Below are positions 1 to 9,197 of a stretch of DNA of 64,000 bases, piece by piece; positions within the stretch are counted from its first letter, which is position 1, and every line of letters begins with the position of its first letter. The notes below the pieces were generated by a model. That model ran no database searches. It worked only from the letters and a program-made list of their open reading frames with translations, and had not been told where the DNA came from. The stretch is from Mycobacterium sp. JS623 (GTDB taxonomy: Bacteria; Actinomycetota; Actinomycetes; Mycobacteriales; Mycobacteriaceae). The position numbers and the translations under genes are program-made. The stretch is taken from positions 1,674,001 to 1,738,000 of the forward strand of contig NC_019966.1 of NCBI RefSeq assembly GCF_000328565.1, in the 5' to 3' direction.

Positions 1-73
1 CTCAAAAATCCGATAAAGAAGCATCGCGGTGGATTTACCGCTACCGAAGCTGTCGGCCGAAAAGTGTTGCCTA

Positions 74-979
74 CTAGTCTATTTCGTCCAACTGCAGGTG
101 GGCCTCTTTGGTCAAGACGGCGCTGAGCTGGCGGGTTGCAGATGACAGCTGGTCCCCGAGACGAGTGACTGCAACGCCGCTCATGGGTTCGGCGCTGGGG
201 ACCAGGCTGAGCATCAGGGCGATGCCTTCTGGCCCAAAAATCGGGGAGTCGATGTGGCTCACCTTGTAGGTGCCGTCGGGCGCGAGGCTGACCGGGAACC
301 ACTGCTCCTCATGGATGAGCTCGTCGGTCAACTCTTGCGCCAGCTGGCTCAGCCGCCCGGAACGAACCTCGGCAGTACGCACGATCAGCGCAAGTTCCTG
401 TAGACGTAAGTCAGGAAGTAGATGAAGTCCTACTGCGTACCCGCGCTGCTCGGCGTTTCCGATCGCCTTCCGGTATCGACCGCGTACGTCTGCGGGGAGG
501 ACACCCAGCCAGCGCTCTCGGACCTCCGGGCTGGCCCAGGCGACGGTCGACGCCCCATACGGCGGCCGGTGCGGGAATTGGGTGCCGATCGGCATCGGAT
601 GACCGCCGCCGTGACTGCTCCGGACCTGATCGACCACGGTCGAATAGTTCTCGTCCACCGAGAAGGCCACGCAGTGAGCGCCCGTTGCGGCCGACAACTC
701 AGTCATCGCCGACCGCGCCAACACAAGTGCCGGATAGCGGCCGGACGCTTCCCGGCCGATGCGAACCAGCGCCGGGCCGAGATGGTAGGTCTTGCGAACC
801 GGATCGCGCAGCAGCCACCCGGCCCGCAGCAATTCCGACAACATCGAGTGGCAGCTGGCCTTGTGGACGGACAAATATCGCGATACCTCGGCCAATGTCA
901 CGCCTTGGGTCCCGTCACCCGCCAGGTGTTCGAACAGGTTCACCACCCGCTGGGTCTGTGGGGAAGGTCGGGGAGCCAT
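74..979 (-). CDS. IclR-family transcriptional regulator
   Basis: About 301 residues. The N-terminus has a winged helix-turn-helix (VVNLFEHLAG, then LAEVSRYLSVHKASCHSML), followed by an IclR-type effector domain. The open frame runs upstream to 1237, but that part is antisense to the SDR gene and has no regulator-like sequence, so I chose the ATG at 979 just before the HTH. The gene is divergent from the SDR/decarboxylase/amidohydrolase set, and the 49-bp gap holds a perfect 17-bp palindrome (988-1004). That layout suggests an autoregulated local regulator of the catabolic genes. The ligand is unknown. Family call is firm; target genes are inferred from position. Confidence 0.85.
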   Translation of the reverse strand: MAPRPSPQTQRVVNLFEHLAGDGTQGVTLAEVSRYLSVHKASCHSMLSELLRAGWLLRDPVRKTYHLGPALVRIGREASGRYPALVLARSAMTELSAATGAHCVAFSVDENYSTVVDQVRSSHGGGHPMPIGTQFPHRPPYGASTVAWASPEVRERWLGVLPADVRGRYRKAIGNAEQRGYAVGLHLLPDLRLQELALIVRTAEVRSGRLSQLAQELTDELIHEEQWFPVSLAPDGTYKVSHIDSPIFGPEGIALMLSLVPSAEPMSGVAVTRLGDQLSSATRQLSAVLTKEAHLQLDEID

Positions 980-987
980 CGACTGAT

Positions 988-1004
988 GGTCGCATAATGC
1001 GACC
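988..1004. promoter_or_regulatory. 17-bp palindromic operator between IclR gene and SDR operon
   Basis: GGTCGCAT-A-ATGCGACC is a perfect inverted repeat in the 49-bp divergent gap. Another half-site, GCGACCAT, lies at 1021-1028 just before the SDR start and mirrors ATGGTCGC at 986-993. The position fits binding by the IclR protein to control both directions. Confidence 0.65.
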
Positions 1005-1028
1005 GCTTGCGGTGTTTTAAGCGACCAT

Positions 1029-1982
1029 GTGACGATGGCCACAATGAACGACCTTCGCGGCAAGGTGGCCGTCGTAACGGGTGGCGCCGGCGGAATCGGC
1101 CGGGCCATGGGCAGGCGTTTCGGCCAAGAGGGGATGACGGTGGTGCTGGCCGACGTCCTCGCCGAACCACTCGACGAGGCGGTTCGGACACTCGCGAGCG
1201 AGGGCATCGACGTCCTCGGGGTGGTCACTGACGTCACCGACTATTGGTCGGTCGAGTCGCTCGCCAAGGCGGCGGTCGATCACTTCGGCGCAGTGCACGT
1301 CGTCTGCAACAACGCGGGCACCGGCGGGGTCTCCGAGGGGTACATGTGGGAACACGACCTCGCCGACTGGCGCTGGGGGATCGACGTCAATGTGCTCGGC
1401 GTCATCCACGGCATCAAGGCCTTCGTGCCGATCCTGCTCGAGCAGGGCGAGGGGCACGTGGTCAACACGTGCTCGGGCAACGGCGGTTTCGCACCGATCG
1501 CCCGCGGCGCGATGGGCGGCCCCGCCATGGCCGTCTACCCGATGACCAAGGCGGCGGTGCTGTGCCTGACCGAAAGTCTCTACACGCATTTGGCCATGAC
1601 GGGGACACGCGTGCGCGCGCACGTTCTCTTTCCCGGTGGCTTCCTGAACACCGGTATCTGGGAGTCGTGGCGACACCGACCGCAGCGGTACGCCGCGACA
1701 CAGGAACGCCGCACACCCGACCAGACGTTGGATGACGTTGTGGCTCGTTTCGAATCAGCCGGTGCCCGAGTCGAATTCACGCCGCTTGAGACGGTTGCCG
1801 ATCAAGTCATCGAGGGAATCCGGGCCGACAGCTTTTGGATGATGGGGCCGCCCGCACCGTCGGACGCGGTCGTGAGCAAGAAAGCTGCATCGATCCTGGC
1901 TCGCGGGGAGCCCGACTACTTGGTCGACGTCCTGAGCAAGAACGCCGAGAACGCGCTGAAAACCGAAGGAGGAAACCGGTGA
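1029..1982 (+). CDS. Short-chain dehydrogenase/reductase (SDR)
   Basis: 317 residues, classical SDR fold with some C-terminal extension. TGGAGGIG near residue 18 is the NAD(P)-binding glycine motif, NNAG follows beta-4, and YPMTK is the YxxxK catalytic motif with a serine-containing strand before it (VVNTCSG). It would oxidise or reduce an alcohol/ketone with NAD(P). The start is GTG at 1029 (ATG at 1035 is an alternative). It is the first gene of a tight operon; its stop overlaps the next start as GTGA. The substrate cannot be read from sequence, but the decarboxylase-like and amidohydrolase genes downstream suggest stepwise breakdown of a carboxylated or keto compound. Confidence 0.85.
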   Translation: MTMATMNDLRGKVAVVTGGAGGIGRAMGRRFGQEGMTVVLADVLAEPLDEAVRTLASEGIDVLGVVTDVTDYWSVESLAKAAVDHFGAVHVVCNNAGTGGVSEGYMWEHDLADWRWGIDVNVLGVIHGIKAFVPILLEQGEGHVVNTCSGNGGFAPIARGAMGGPAMAVYPMTKAAVLCLTESLYTHLAMTGTRVRAHVLFPGGFLNTGIWESWRHRPQRYAATQERRTPDQTLDDVVARFESAGARVEFTPLETVADQVIEGIRADSFWMMGPPAPSDAVVSKKAASILARGEPDYLVDVLSKNAENALKTEGGNR

Positions 1983-2782
1983 GCACCAACGTCATTCGCT
2001 ACGGGCCTCGCCCGCCCGAGGCGCGTGTAGACCACGAGATCGACGCCACGAAAGCGCCCATCGCTACCGAGGCCGTCACCGTCACCTACCTCACCGACCC
2101 GGGGACCGTCGCTGCCGTCCTGCCGAAACCGCTGGAGCCTGCAGCCGAGCCCTTGGTGCGACTCCAACTTCAGCGGGTCCAGATCGAGGGCAGGCCGCCG
2201 TTCGGGTCGGCGGTGTTCTCGGTGACCGCCCGCCACGGCGACCTCGAGGGCGACTATCCGCTCTTCATGCCGCAGTCCACCGAACAATCGGTCACTGGGG
2301 GGCGTGAAACCTTCGGCGAGCCAAAGAAACTCGCCGACATTGCCGTCGACCGCGACGACAACTCCGTTACAGCCACCGTTGTTCGGTTGGGCTATCAGCT
2401 CATCACGGTGACCGGCCGCGTCACCGGTCCGGCTGAGTTGCCGCCCGATCAGGTGAACACCGAGTTCTACTTCAAGTTCCTACGGGCTCCCGACGGCAGC
2501 GGCATCACCGACCCACACCTGGTCTACGGTGAATACCACCGGCACTACGAGCTACTGGAGGACATCGACGGCACCCTCGAACTGGGGGAGTCGCCGTTGG
2601 ACCCGGTGGCCGATATCGTTGTCCGCCAGATCAAGTCGATCACCTGGTGCCGGCGGCGGACCGTGCAGGTCGGGCGGATCGCCGAGCGGGTGCCAGCGGA
2701 ATGGTTGTTGCCCTACGTGCACCAGCGCTACGACGACGTGGCGCTGCTCGCCGCGCCGAGGCCCGAGCCGACACGGGTGTAG
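1979..2782 (+). CDS. Acetoacetate decarboxylase-like protein
   Basis: 267 residues from a GTG overlapping the SDR stop; the open frame extends further 5' but only inside the SDR. Features that fit the acetoacetate decarboxylase superfamily are an early VTVTYLTDP..VAAVLPKPLEP segment, a central FGEPKKLADI stretch (families of this type have their catalytic Lys near such a motif) and FYFKFLRAPDGSGI towards the C-terminus. Many actinobacterial members are not true acetoacetate decarboxylases and act on other keto or enol acids, so the reaction is left open. It sits between the SDR and two amidohydrolases in one operon. Confidence 0.75.
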   Translation: MSTNVIRYGPRPPEARVDHEIDATKAPIATEAVTVTYLTDPGTVAAVLPKPLEPAAEPLVRLQLQRVQIEGRPPFGSAVFSVTARHGDLEGDYPLFMPQSTEQSVTGGRETFGEPKKLADIAVDRDDNSVTATVVRLGYQLITVTGRVTGPAELPPDQVNTEFYFKFLRAPDGSGITDPHLVYGEYHRHYELLEDIDGTLELGESPLDPVADIVVRQIKSITWCRRRTVQVGRIAERVPAEWLLPYVHQRYDDVALLAAPRPEPTRV

Positions 2783-2785
2783 CGG

Positions 2786-4000
2786 ATGGACCGGTACACC
2801 GTCATCTCGGCCGACTGCCACGCGGGCGCCGACCTGCTCGACTACCGCGACTACCTCGATCCGGAATTCCGGGACGAATTCGACAGGTGGGCAGCGACAT
2901 ACGTCAACCCGTTCGCCGACCTCGCCGACGCCGACGCCGAGCGCAACTGGGACAGCGACCGGCGCAATGCGGACTTGGACAACGAAGGCGTCGCGGGGGA
3001 GGTCATCTACCCGAACACCATTCCGCCGTTCTTTCCGTCGTCGAGCCTGGCAGCGATGCCGCCGGAAGGTCCCCGCGAGCTCGAGCTGCGCTGGGCCGGC
3101 CTCCGTGCGCACAATCGCTGGCTGGCCGACTTCTGCTCCCTGTCCCCTGAGCGGCGTGCCGGAGTGGGACAGATCATGCTTCAAGACCTCGGCGAAGCCG
3201 TCGCGGAGGTGGCGCAGATCGCCAAACTCGGTCTGCGCGGCGGTGTCCTGTTGCCCGGGATCCCACCGGGTGCCGCCATACCGCAGCTGTACGCCGAACA
3301 TTGGGAACCGCTGTGGGCGGCGTGCGCCGAGGCCGGCCTCGTGGTCAACCACCACGGCGGCAATGCCGGGCCGAGCCCGCTCGACGGATGGGGCAGCTCG
3401 TTCGCGGTGTGGGTGTACGAGACGCACTGGTTTGCCCACCGCGCGTTGTGGCACTTGATCTTCAGCGGTGTCATGGATCGTTATCCAGATCTCACCGTGG
3501 TCCTCACCGAGCAGGGTGCGGGGTGGATCCCGGCCACTCTCCGTTCGCTCGACGTCGCGGCCGCCCGCTATGCGCGAGAGGGCTCGGCGATCGCCCGCTT
3601 CGCCGGTCCTACCGCCGGCTCGCTAGGTCTCAAGCCCAGCGAGTACTGGGCTCGCCAGTGTTATGTCGGGGCCAGCTTCATGCGACCGGTCGAGTGCGCC
3701 GAGCGCCACGACATCGGCGTCGACCGGATCATGTGGGGCAGCGACTACCCCCATCTCGAGGGGACCGGGGCATTCACCCGAGAAGCGTTGCGCTACACCT
3801 TCTCCGGTGTTCCGGCCGATGAAGTGGCGGCCATGCTCGGCGGGAACGCGGCAGCTGTCTACGGCTTCGACTTGGAAGCGCTCAGACCCCTGACCGACCG
3901 GATCGGCCCGACCGTGGCCGAGGTCGCCGAACCGCTGCCGGCCGTACCCGCGGGTGCGAGCAGCACCGTCTTCGAGCCCGACCCGATCCGTACTTGGTAG
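2786..4000 (+). CDS. Amidohydrolase-family TIM-barrel protein (COG2159 type), copy 1
   Basis: 404 residues, ATG three bases after the previous stop. The N-terminus reads VISADCHAGADL, keeping Asp and one His of the usual metal-binding HxH segment. VVNHHGGN in the middle and MWGSDYPHLEGT near the C-terminus match the metal/acid residues of amidohydrolase-2/ACMSD-like proteins. This family includes metal-dependent hydrolases and non-oxidative decarboxylases, and I cannot tell which applies. The next gene is a clear paralogue with the same landmarks (ISADTHAELP, HTHVGP, MLWGNDYPHPEGT). Tandem copies suggest sequential steps or a heteromer. Confidence 0.8.
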   Translation: MDRYTVISADCHAGADLLDYRDYLDPEFRDEFDRWAATYVNPFADLADADAERNWDSDRRNADLDNEGVAGEVIYPNTIPPFFPSSSLAAMPPEGPRELELRWAGLRAHNRWLADFCSLSPERRAGVGQIMLQDLGEAVAEVAQIAKLGLRGGVLLPGIPPGAAIPQLYAEHWEPLWAACAEAGLVVNHHGGNAGPSPLDGWGSSFAVWVYETHWFAHRALWHLIFSGVMDRYPDLTVVLTEQGAGWIPATLRSLDVAAARYAREGSAIARFAGPTAGSLGLKPSEYWARQCYVGASFMRPVECAERHDIGVDRIMWGSDYPHLEGTGAFTREALRYTFSGVPADEVAAMLGGNAAAVYGFDLEALRPLTDRIGPTVAEVAEPLPAVPAGASSTVFEPDPIRTW

Positions 4001-4014
4001 CGAAAGGACTCTCA

Positions 4015-5283
4015 GTGGACCCGTACGTCATCATCTCCGCCGATACCCACGCCGAGCTCCCGACCGAGCAATATCGGCAGTACGTCGACCCCGAATACCG
4101 CGAGGACTTCGAGGCCTATCTGGCCGAGAAGATCGCGGCGTCGCAGGCCGGAGGCTTCATCGATGAGGAGTTCGCGCAAGCATGGTTCTCCGAGAACGGC
4201 GAAGGCATCGCTGGCGGATGGGATGTCGCACAACGAGATAAAGAGCTCGACGGCGATGGGGTGGCCGGCGAGGTCATCTTCCCCGACGCCGACGCGGTGA
4301 CGGGTGTGGCGGGAGCTCCGTTCGGCGCCGGCCTGGGGCAGTCGGGCAACCTCGATCCGGGCCGGGCGATGGCCGGCGCACGGGCCCACAATCGGTGGCT
4401 GTCCGAGCTATGTAGTCACAGCCCCGAACGACGGGCCGGCGTTGCCGTCATTCCGATCCTGGCCGACGTCGATGCGGCGGTCGCCGAAATCACCCGAGCG
4501 GCCGAGGCCGGTCTGCGCGGCGGCATCCTGATCCCCGTGCTGTGGGGTAAGTACGCGCCCTACCACGACCGCAAGTACGACAAGGTTTGGGCCGCTTGCC
4601 AAGACCTGCAGATGCCGGTGCACACCCACGTGGGCCCGGCCCCGAGTGAGGACTACGGACCGCACCTGGGCATCTATACGACCGAGGTGCGGTGGTGGGG
4701 GGCCCGGCCGCTGTGGTTCGCCTTGTGGGCCGGCGTGTTCGAACGATTCCCGAACCTGCGGTGGGGCGCCACCGAGTGCGGTGCGTTCTGGGCGAATGAT
4801 CTGCTGTGGCTGATGGACACCCGCTTCCTGCGTGAGCATTCGGCGAAGAAGATGAGCCGGTTGCTCGAGGGCGATCTGACGATGCCTCCCTCGGCATACT
4901 TCGATCGGAACTGCTTCATCGGGGCCACCACGACCGAGCGTCGTGAACTTGCGCGGCGCTACGAGATCGGTGTTTCTAACATGCTGTGGGGCAACGATTA
5001 TCCGCATCCGGAAGGAACGTGGCCGAACACCCGCAAATGGCTCCGTCACGCGTTCTGGGACGTCCCCATCGAGGAGACCAGGCAGATGCTGGGGTTGGCC
5101 GCAGCCGAAATCTACAACTTCGATCTCGCGGCTCTCGCGCCGCTCGTCGGACGCATTGGCCCGACACCTGAGGACCTCGGCCAAGACGATTCGGTGAGCA
5201 TTCCCAAATGGGAGGCGGCCCGTCAGGCGGGCCGCCATTGGTTGACCGACGCGGAGCCGTTACCCGACCTTGTCGAGAACTAG
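4015..5283 (+). CDS. Amidohydrolase-family TIM-barrel protein (COG2159 type), copy 2
   Basis: 422 residues from GTG at 4015, chosen because a GAAAGGA ribosome-binding site lies just upstream; an in-frame TTG at 3994 overlaps the previous gene. Landmarks are ISADTHAELPTEQY, the ERRAGVAVIPILADVDAAVAEI segment shared with copy 1, MPVHTHVGP and MLWGNDYPHPEGT near residue 320. It is paralogous to the upstream gene but lacks the NHHGG stretch, having HTHVG there instead. It is the last gene of the operon and converges on the universal stress protein gene. Substrate unknown. Confidence 0.8.
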   Translation: MDPYVIISADTHAELPTEQYRQYVDPEYREDFEAYLAEKIAASQAGGFIDEEFAQAWFSENGEGIAGGWDVAQRDKELDGDGVAGEVIFPDADAVTGVAGAPFGAGLGQSGNLDPGRAMAGARAHNRWLSELCSHSPERRAGVAVIPILADVDAAVAEITRAAEAGLRGGILIPVLWGKYAPYHDRKYDKVWAACQDLQMPVHTHVGPAPSEDYGPHLGIYTTEVRWWGARPLWFALWAGVFERFPNLRWGATECGAFWANDLLWLMDTRFLREHSAKKMSRLLEGDLTMPPSAYFDRNCFIGATTTERRELARRYEIGVSNMLWGNDYPHPEGTWPNTRKWLRHAFWDVPIEETRQMLGLAAAEIYNFDLAALAPLVGRIGPTPEDLGQDDSVSIPKWEAARQAGRHWLTDAEPLPDLVEN

Positions 5284-5329
5284 AGCCCGGCCCGTCGCGG
5301 CGAGGAGAAATCGACCGGCGTCGAAGCCG

Positions 5330-5818
5330 CTAGCTGGCGGTGTGGACGATCAGGATGTCGATCTTGGCTTTGCGCGCGACGTCGGCGGGCACCGACCCCA
5401 GCAACCGCCCGGCGACGGAGTCCAGTCCGACGTCGCCGACGACGAGCAGGTCGGCCTTGACCTCCGTGGCCAACTTAATCAGTGCCTCGACAGGAGCGCC
5501 GACAATGGCCCGCTCTTCGACGTCCTTGGCGCCTGCGGCCTTGGCCCGGTCGCGGGCGTCATGAAGGATCTCGTAAACGGCGGCATCGCCGTGCACCTTG
5601 TAGCCCTCGCGCCCGAGCGCGTCCTCGGCGCGCCTATCGCTCGCCGGGTCAGGCGAGGGCGGCCTCGCCCAGCCTCCCTTTTCGGGGTGGTGAAAATGCG
5701 CGGTCGCCACGATCAGCTTCGCGTTCTCCTGCGCTGCGAACGCTCCTGCTCTCTCGACCGCACGCATCGATGAGTCCGAGCCGTCGGTTCCGACGATCAC
5801 CGTTCGATAGCCACTCAT
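5330..5818 (-). CDS. Universal stress protein (UspA family)
   Basis: 162 residues. The single Usp domain starts TVIVGTDGSDSSMRAVERA and ends with LLVVGDVGLDSVAGRLLGSVPADVARKAKIDILIVH. The latter carries the G-x2-G-x9-G-[ST]-type ATP-binding loop, in slightly altered form (GDVGLDS..LLGSVP). I chose the ATG at 5818 because AAGGAGGC precedes it; the frame continues upstream without Usp-like sequence. Usp proteins bind ATP and act in stress or dormancy. It converges with the amidohydrolase operon and has its own 92-bp upstream gap. Confidence 0.9.
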   Translation of the reverse strand: MSGYRTVIVGTDGSDSSMRAVERAGAFAAQENAKLIVATAHFHHPEKGGWARPPSPDPASDRRAEDALGREGYKVHGDAAVYEILHDARDRAKAAGAKDVEERAIVGAPVEALIKLATEVKADLLVVGDVGLDSVAGRLLGSVPADVARKAKIDILIVHTAS

Positions 5819-5910
5819 GGTCGCCTCCTTGCCGGCGGTCGCGACGATCACGACAGTAACGCCAGCTGGGCGACCGACGTTGGGGTTTGCCACAGCTGGG
5901 CCGCGACGGT

Positions 5911-6615
5911 CTACGGCGTTGGATCTGCTTCCCGTCGCCGCGCACGCCATTTCTGCCAGCCACGGTGCGTGACAAAGGCCCCGATGATTGCGGTCACGCA
6001 CCACACCGCGATCGCGGAGTACGCCAACGGCGACGACAGGTTTCCGATCGACGCGCCCAGCGCTGTGTAGACGAACGCCCGCGGCGATGCGCCGATGAAC
6101 GCGCCAACAGCCATCTGCCACAACGGAACTCCGAACGCGCCGAATGCGTACGAGGCGAGTGCATCCGAGATGCCGGGGACGAAGCGTTGGCCGACGACGG
6201 CCCACAATCCACGGCGGTCGATCAGTCGATCCAGACGGTCGGCGCGCTCAGGTCCGAGGAGGGCGCGCGCACTGTCGCGGCCGGCACGACGGCCGATCAG
6301 ACTGGCGATGATCGCGGTCCCGACCGTCGCGCCGAGCGTGACGAATACTCCGAGCATTGGACCGAACAACACCCCGCTGCCCGCCGCCAGGATCGGGCCC
6401 GGCACGAACACGGCGCCGAGGAGGGCGGCAACCACGATGTAGGTCAGCGGCGCGGCGGGTCCCGTGGCGGCGACTGATCGCCGGACGTCCTCCACATCGA
6501 CGACGCGCAGGACGGCGACCAGATAGAACAGTGCGAGCAGGAACGCCCCGAACAGCGCCAGCCGCACGATATGGCGCCGTCGGCCGATGGTCGTGGGGCT
6601 CTCGCTATCGGACAT
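5911..6615 (-). CDS. TVP38/TMEM64-family (DedA-like) membrane protein
   Basis: 234 residues. A cytosolic N-terminus is followed by a first membrane helix (LALFGAFLLALFYLVAVL). The SNARE-associated/VTT-domain features come next: FVPGPILAAGSGVLFGPMLG with reentrant-loop glycines, GRRAGRD and VGQRFVPGISDALASYAFG. Hydrophobic C-terminal helices and a basic tail end it. The family is implicated in membrane lipid handling, but function is not settled. Starts at ATG 6615. Confidence 0.8.
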   Translation of the reverse strand: MSDSESPTTIGRRRHIVRLALFGAFLLALFYLVAVLRVVDVEDVRRSVAATGPAAPLTYIVVAALLGAVFVPGPILAAGSGVLFGPMLGVFVTLGATVGTAIIASLIGRRAGRDSARALLGPERADRLDRLIDRRGLWAVVGQRFVPGISDALASYAFGAFGVPLWQMAVGAFIGASPRAFVYTALGASIGNLSSPLAYSAIAVWCVTAIIGAFVTHRGWQKWRARRREADPTP

Positions 6616-6722
6616 GTCGGACGCGATTCTCCCGCGCCATCTTCGGGCTCAGGTCAGGTGGCGGCTGCGGCACCGCGCAATTCGCGCTCGACTGCCATAG
6701 CGTCCGCCCGTCTTGCATGGGT

Positions 6723-7553
6723 TCAGGTGTCGAAGTTCGTGCTGGCGGTGAGCTGCTCCCACTTTCCGATCTCATTCGCGCGGGCGTCGGCGATGTAGCG
6801 GTAGGCGGCCAATGCGTCGGGTCCGAGGAGCAGGAATCCGGGCGGTTCACTGGATTCGACCGCCTCGATGATCGCGGTGCCGGCCTTGGCGGGATCGCCG
6901 GCCTGGGTGCCATCCATCGTGTCGTTCTCCTTGCGACGCTGTCCGGCGGTCGCCGCGTAGTCGTCGATGACCGTGGCCGATTGGGTGAGCGAACGTCCGG
7001 CGAAGTCGGTGCGAAATGCACCAGGTTCGACGACGGTAACCGAAATGCCAAGGGGCGCAAGCTCACCACGTAGGGCACCACTTACCCCTTCGACCGCGGC
7101 TTTGGCCGCGGCGTAGTAGCCGGAGCCGACCGGGGTCAGTTGAACGCCGATCGAGGAGATGTTCACAATCGCGCCCGAGCGGCGGGCGCGCATACCTGGC
7201 AGGACGGCCTTGATCATCGCGACAGTGCCGAAGAAGTGGGTCTCGAACAAGGTTCGGACATCGGCGTCGTCGCCCTCTTCGACGGCGGCGCGGTACCCAT
7301 AGCCGGCGTTGTTGACCAGCACATCGATGCCACCGAAGCGCTCTTCTGCTTGGCGCACCGCGGACGCCACCTGCGCCGGATTGGTGACGTCCAGCGCGAC
7401 CGCAAGCACCCGGTCGGGTGCGGCGTCCGCCAGATCGGCGACCCTGCTGACGTCGCGGGCCGTGACGACGGCGTTGTGGCCTGCGCCGATGACGGCATCT
7501 GCGAGCGAGCGGCCGAGTCCCGTCGAGCAGCCGGTGATGAGCCAGGTAGACAT
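6723..7553 (-). CDS. SDR-family oxidoreductase
   Basis: 276 residues beginning MSTWLITGCSTGLGRSLAD. The Rossmann motif TGCSTGLG, NNAGYGY, catalytic Ser in NISSIG and YYAAAK (YxxxK) are all present. The open frame extends to 7736, but ATG 7553 has GGAAAGGAG upstream and starts right at the Rossmann strand. The C-terminus (AFRTDFAGRSL, later GPDALAAYRYI) is typical of the large group of 'oxidoreductase' SDRs. Substrate unknown. It is divergent from the hydrolase-cyclase gene. Confidence 0.88.
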   Translation of the reverse strand: MSTWLITGCSTGLGRSLADAVIGAGHNAVVTARDVSRVADLADAAPDRVLAVALDVTNPAQVASAVRQAEERFGGIDVLVNNAGYGYRAAVEEGDDADVRTLFETHFFGTVAMIKAVLPGMRARRSGAIVNISSIGVQLTPVGSGYYAAAKAAVEGVSGALRGELAPLGISVTVVEPGAFRTDFAGRSLTQSATVIDDYAATAGQRRKENDTMDGTQAGDPAKAGTAIIEAVESSEPPGFLLLGPDALAAYRYIADARANEIGKWEQLTASTNFDT

Positions 7554-7631
7554 TTGCGATCGCTCCTTTCCCCGCTGGCCAGTATGTAGGAACTGCAGAT
7601 CCGCAGCACCCGGCCTCGCTAGGCTCAATGC

Positions 7632-9197
7632 GTGGGGGACACGTTGTACGCAACGTGCGGTGATCTCAGCATCGCTTATCAGCTGTTCGGCGAGGGGCCA
7701 GTGGAGCTGGTTGTCGCCGGGTCGTTCGTCAGTCACATCGAGCTGTTCTGGACAATGCCCGAATTCGAGGCGTTCTTCGAGCAGCTCGGCACGTTCTGTC
7801 GTGTCGTCATGTTCGACAAGGCCGGCGTCGGGTTGTCAGACCCCGTGCCGCAAGTTCGCACGTTGGATGATCGTGCGGCGGAGATCGAAGCTGTCATGGA
7901 CGCGGTTGGCTTCCAGCACGCGGTTCTCTTCGGCATAAGCGAGGGCGGACCGGCCGCCATGGTCTTCGCGGCGACACGACCGGAGCGAACGCGGGCCTTG
8001 ATCCTCGCAGGCACCTTCGCGTACACGGGCTTCACCGGGTGGGATGACGTTGACCGCGACGCGGCCGAGGTGCGGGCCCGGGCGGTCGCCGGCCTGGGTG
8101 AGGCCTATACGCCGTCGACAGAACAGACCGCCCGGTTCCAGGAGTTCGGCAGGGCCATCCGCTCGGCATGGGGCAGTGGCGAGGCGCTGCGCTGTCTGCT
8201 GCCGTCAGTGAAGTCGGGACGCCAATTGGGGATGTTGGAGCGGATGAGCGCCAGCCCCGGAATGGCGCGCGCGACGGCCGAATCGGCATTCCGGATCGAC
8301 GTGCGACCGGTCCTGCCCGCGATCACTGCACCATCGCTCGTGCTCCACGCCACGCATGACTTTGTGCCGGTGCAGGGCGGCCGATACCTCGCTGACCACA
8401 TCCCCGGCGCCCGAATGATCGAGGTGGACGGCAACGACCACGCGCCCTGGTTCACCCACCCCGACGAGATCATGAGCGCGATCGAGGAGTTCCTCACCGG
8501 CAGCCATTTGGCGCCACCACAGTCCCATCGGGCTCTGCGTACCGTGTTGTTCACCGACATCGTCGCGTCGACGCAACGCGCTGCGGCGACTGGGGACGAA
8601 CGGTGGCGTGCACTGCTTCACCGGTTGAGTGAGATCACTGCCGAACTCACCGAAAGATTCGGTGGCACCGTGGTGAAGGGTACGGGCGACGGCCACCTCA
8701 TGACGTTCGAGGGGCCGACGCAGGCCATCCGCTGCGCCGAGGCCTTGCGTGGTGACGCCGAGAAGCTGGGCATCGAGATTCGCGCGGGGATTCACACCGG
8801 TGAGTGCGAGCTGTTGGACGCCGACATAGGGGGAATCGCGGTCCATATCGCGGCGCGGATCCTCGGTCAGGCCGGTGCCGGCGAAATCCTGGTTTCCCGA
8901 ACCGTGCGTGATCTGGTCGTCGGCTCGGGCACGGGCTTCGAGGATCGTGGCACTGTCGAGTTGCGTGGGGTGCCCGGGAGTTGGCAGCTGCTTGCAGTCG
9001 ACCGTCACGGCGCGCAGTCGGAATCGGCGGAGGCGCAACTGGCGGCGTTGCCCACCCCCGGCCCCCGGACTGCGATGCGTCGGTCGGATCGTGCTGTGGG
9101 GGTGATCGCTCGTCGATCGCCATGGATGCTTCGCACGGTGGCTCGCCTCAGTTCGCCCGGCAGGACGCCCACCGGAGCCAGCGCCCGCTCCTTTTAA
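7632..9197 (+). CDS. Alpha/beta-hydrolase fused to class III adenylate cyclase
   Basis: 521 residues, GTG start. Residues about 1-285 are an alpha/beta-hydrolase with nucleophile elbow GISEGG, acid in HATHDFVPV and His in DGNDHAPW. Residues about 295-465 are a class III cyclase domain: VLFTDIVAST gives the first metal Asp, VVKGTGDGHL the second Asp and the purine-specifying Lys. GIAVHIAARI has His where many cyclases have the transition-state Asn. The fusion matches M. tuberculosis Rv1900c (LipJ) as I recall it. It probably makes cAMP in response to a ligand or lipid hydrolysed by the N-domain. It converges on nagE; the stop codons overlap by 4 bp. Confidence 0.88.
   Translation: MGDTLYATCGDLSIAYQLFGEGPVELVVAGSFVSHIELFWTMPEFEAFFEQLGTFCRVVMFDKAGVGLSDPVPQVRTLDDRAAEIEAVMDAVGFQHAVLFGISEGGPAAMVFAATRPERTRALILAGTFAYTGFTGWDDVDRDAAEVRARAVAGLGEAYTPSTEQTARFQEFGRAIRSAWGSGEALRCLLPSVKSGRQLGMLERMSASPGMARATAESAFRIDVRPVLPAITAPSLVLHATHDFVPVQGGRYLADHIPGARMIEVDGNDHAPWFTHPDEIMSAIEEFLTGSHLAPPQSHRALRTVLFTDIVASTQRAAATGDERWRALLHRLSEITAELTERFGGTVVKGTGDGHLMTFEGPTQAIRCAEALRGDAEKLGIEIRAGIHTGECELLDADIGGIAVHIAARILGQAGAGEILVSRTVRDLVVGSGTGFEDRGTVELRGVPGSWQLLAVDRHGAQSESAEAQLAALPTPGPRTAMRRSDRAVGVIARRSPWMLRTVARLSSPGRTPTGASARSF

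Noticed and set aside
980..1237. N-terminal extension of the IclR protein at 74
   Set aside because: The extra 86 residues are antisense to the SDR gene, show no IclR-type sequence and would remove the divergent promoter and palindrome.
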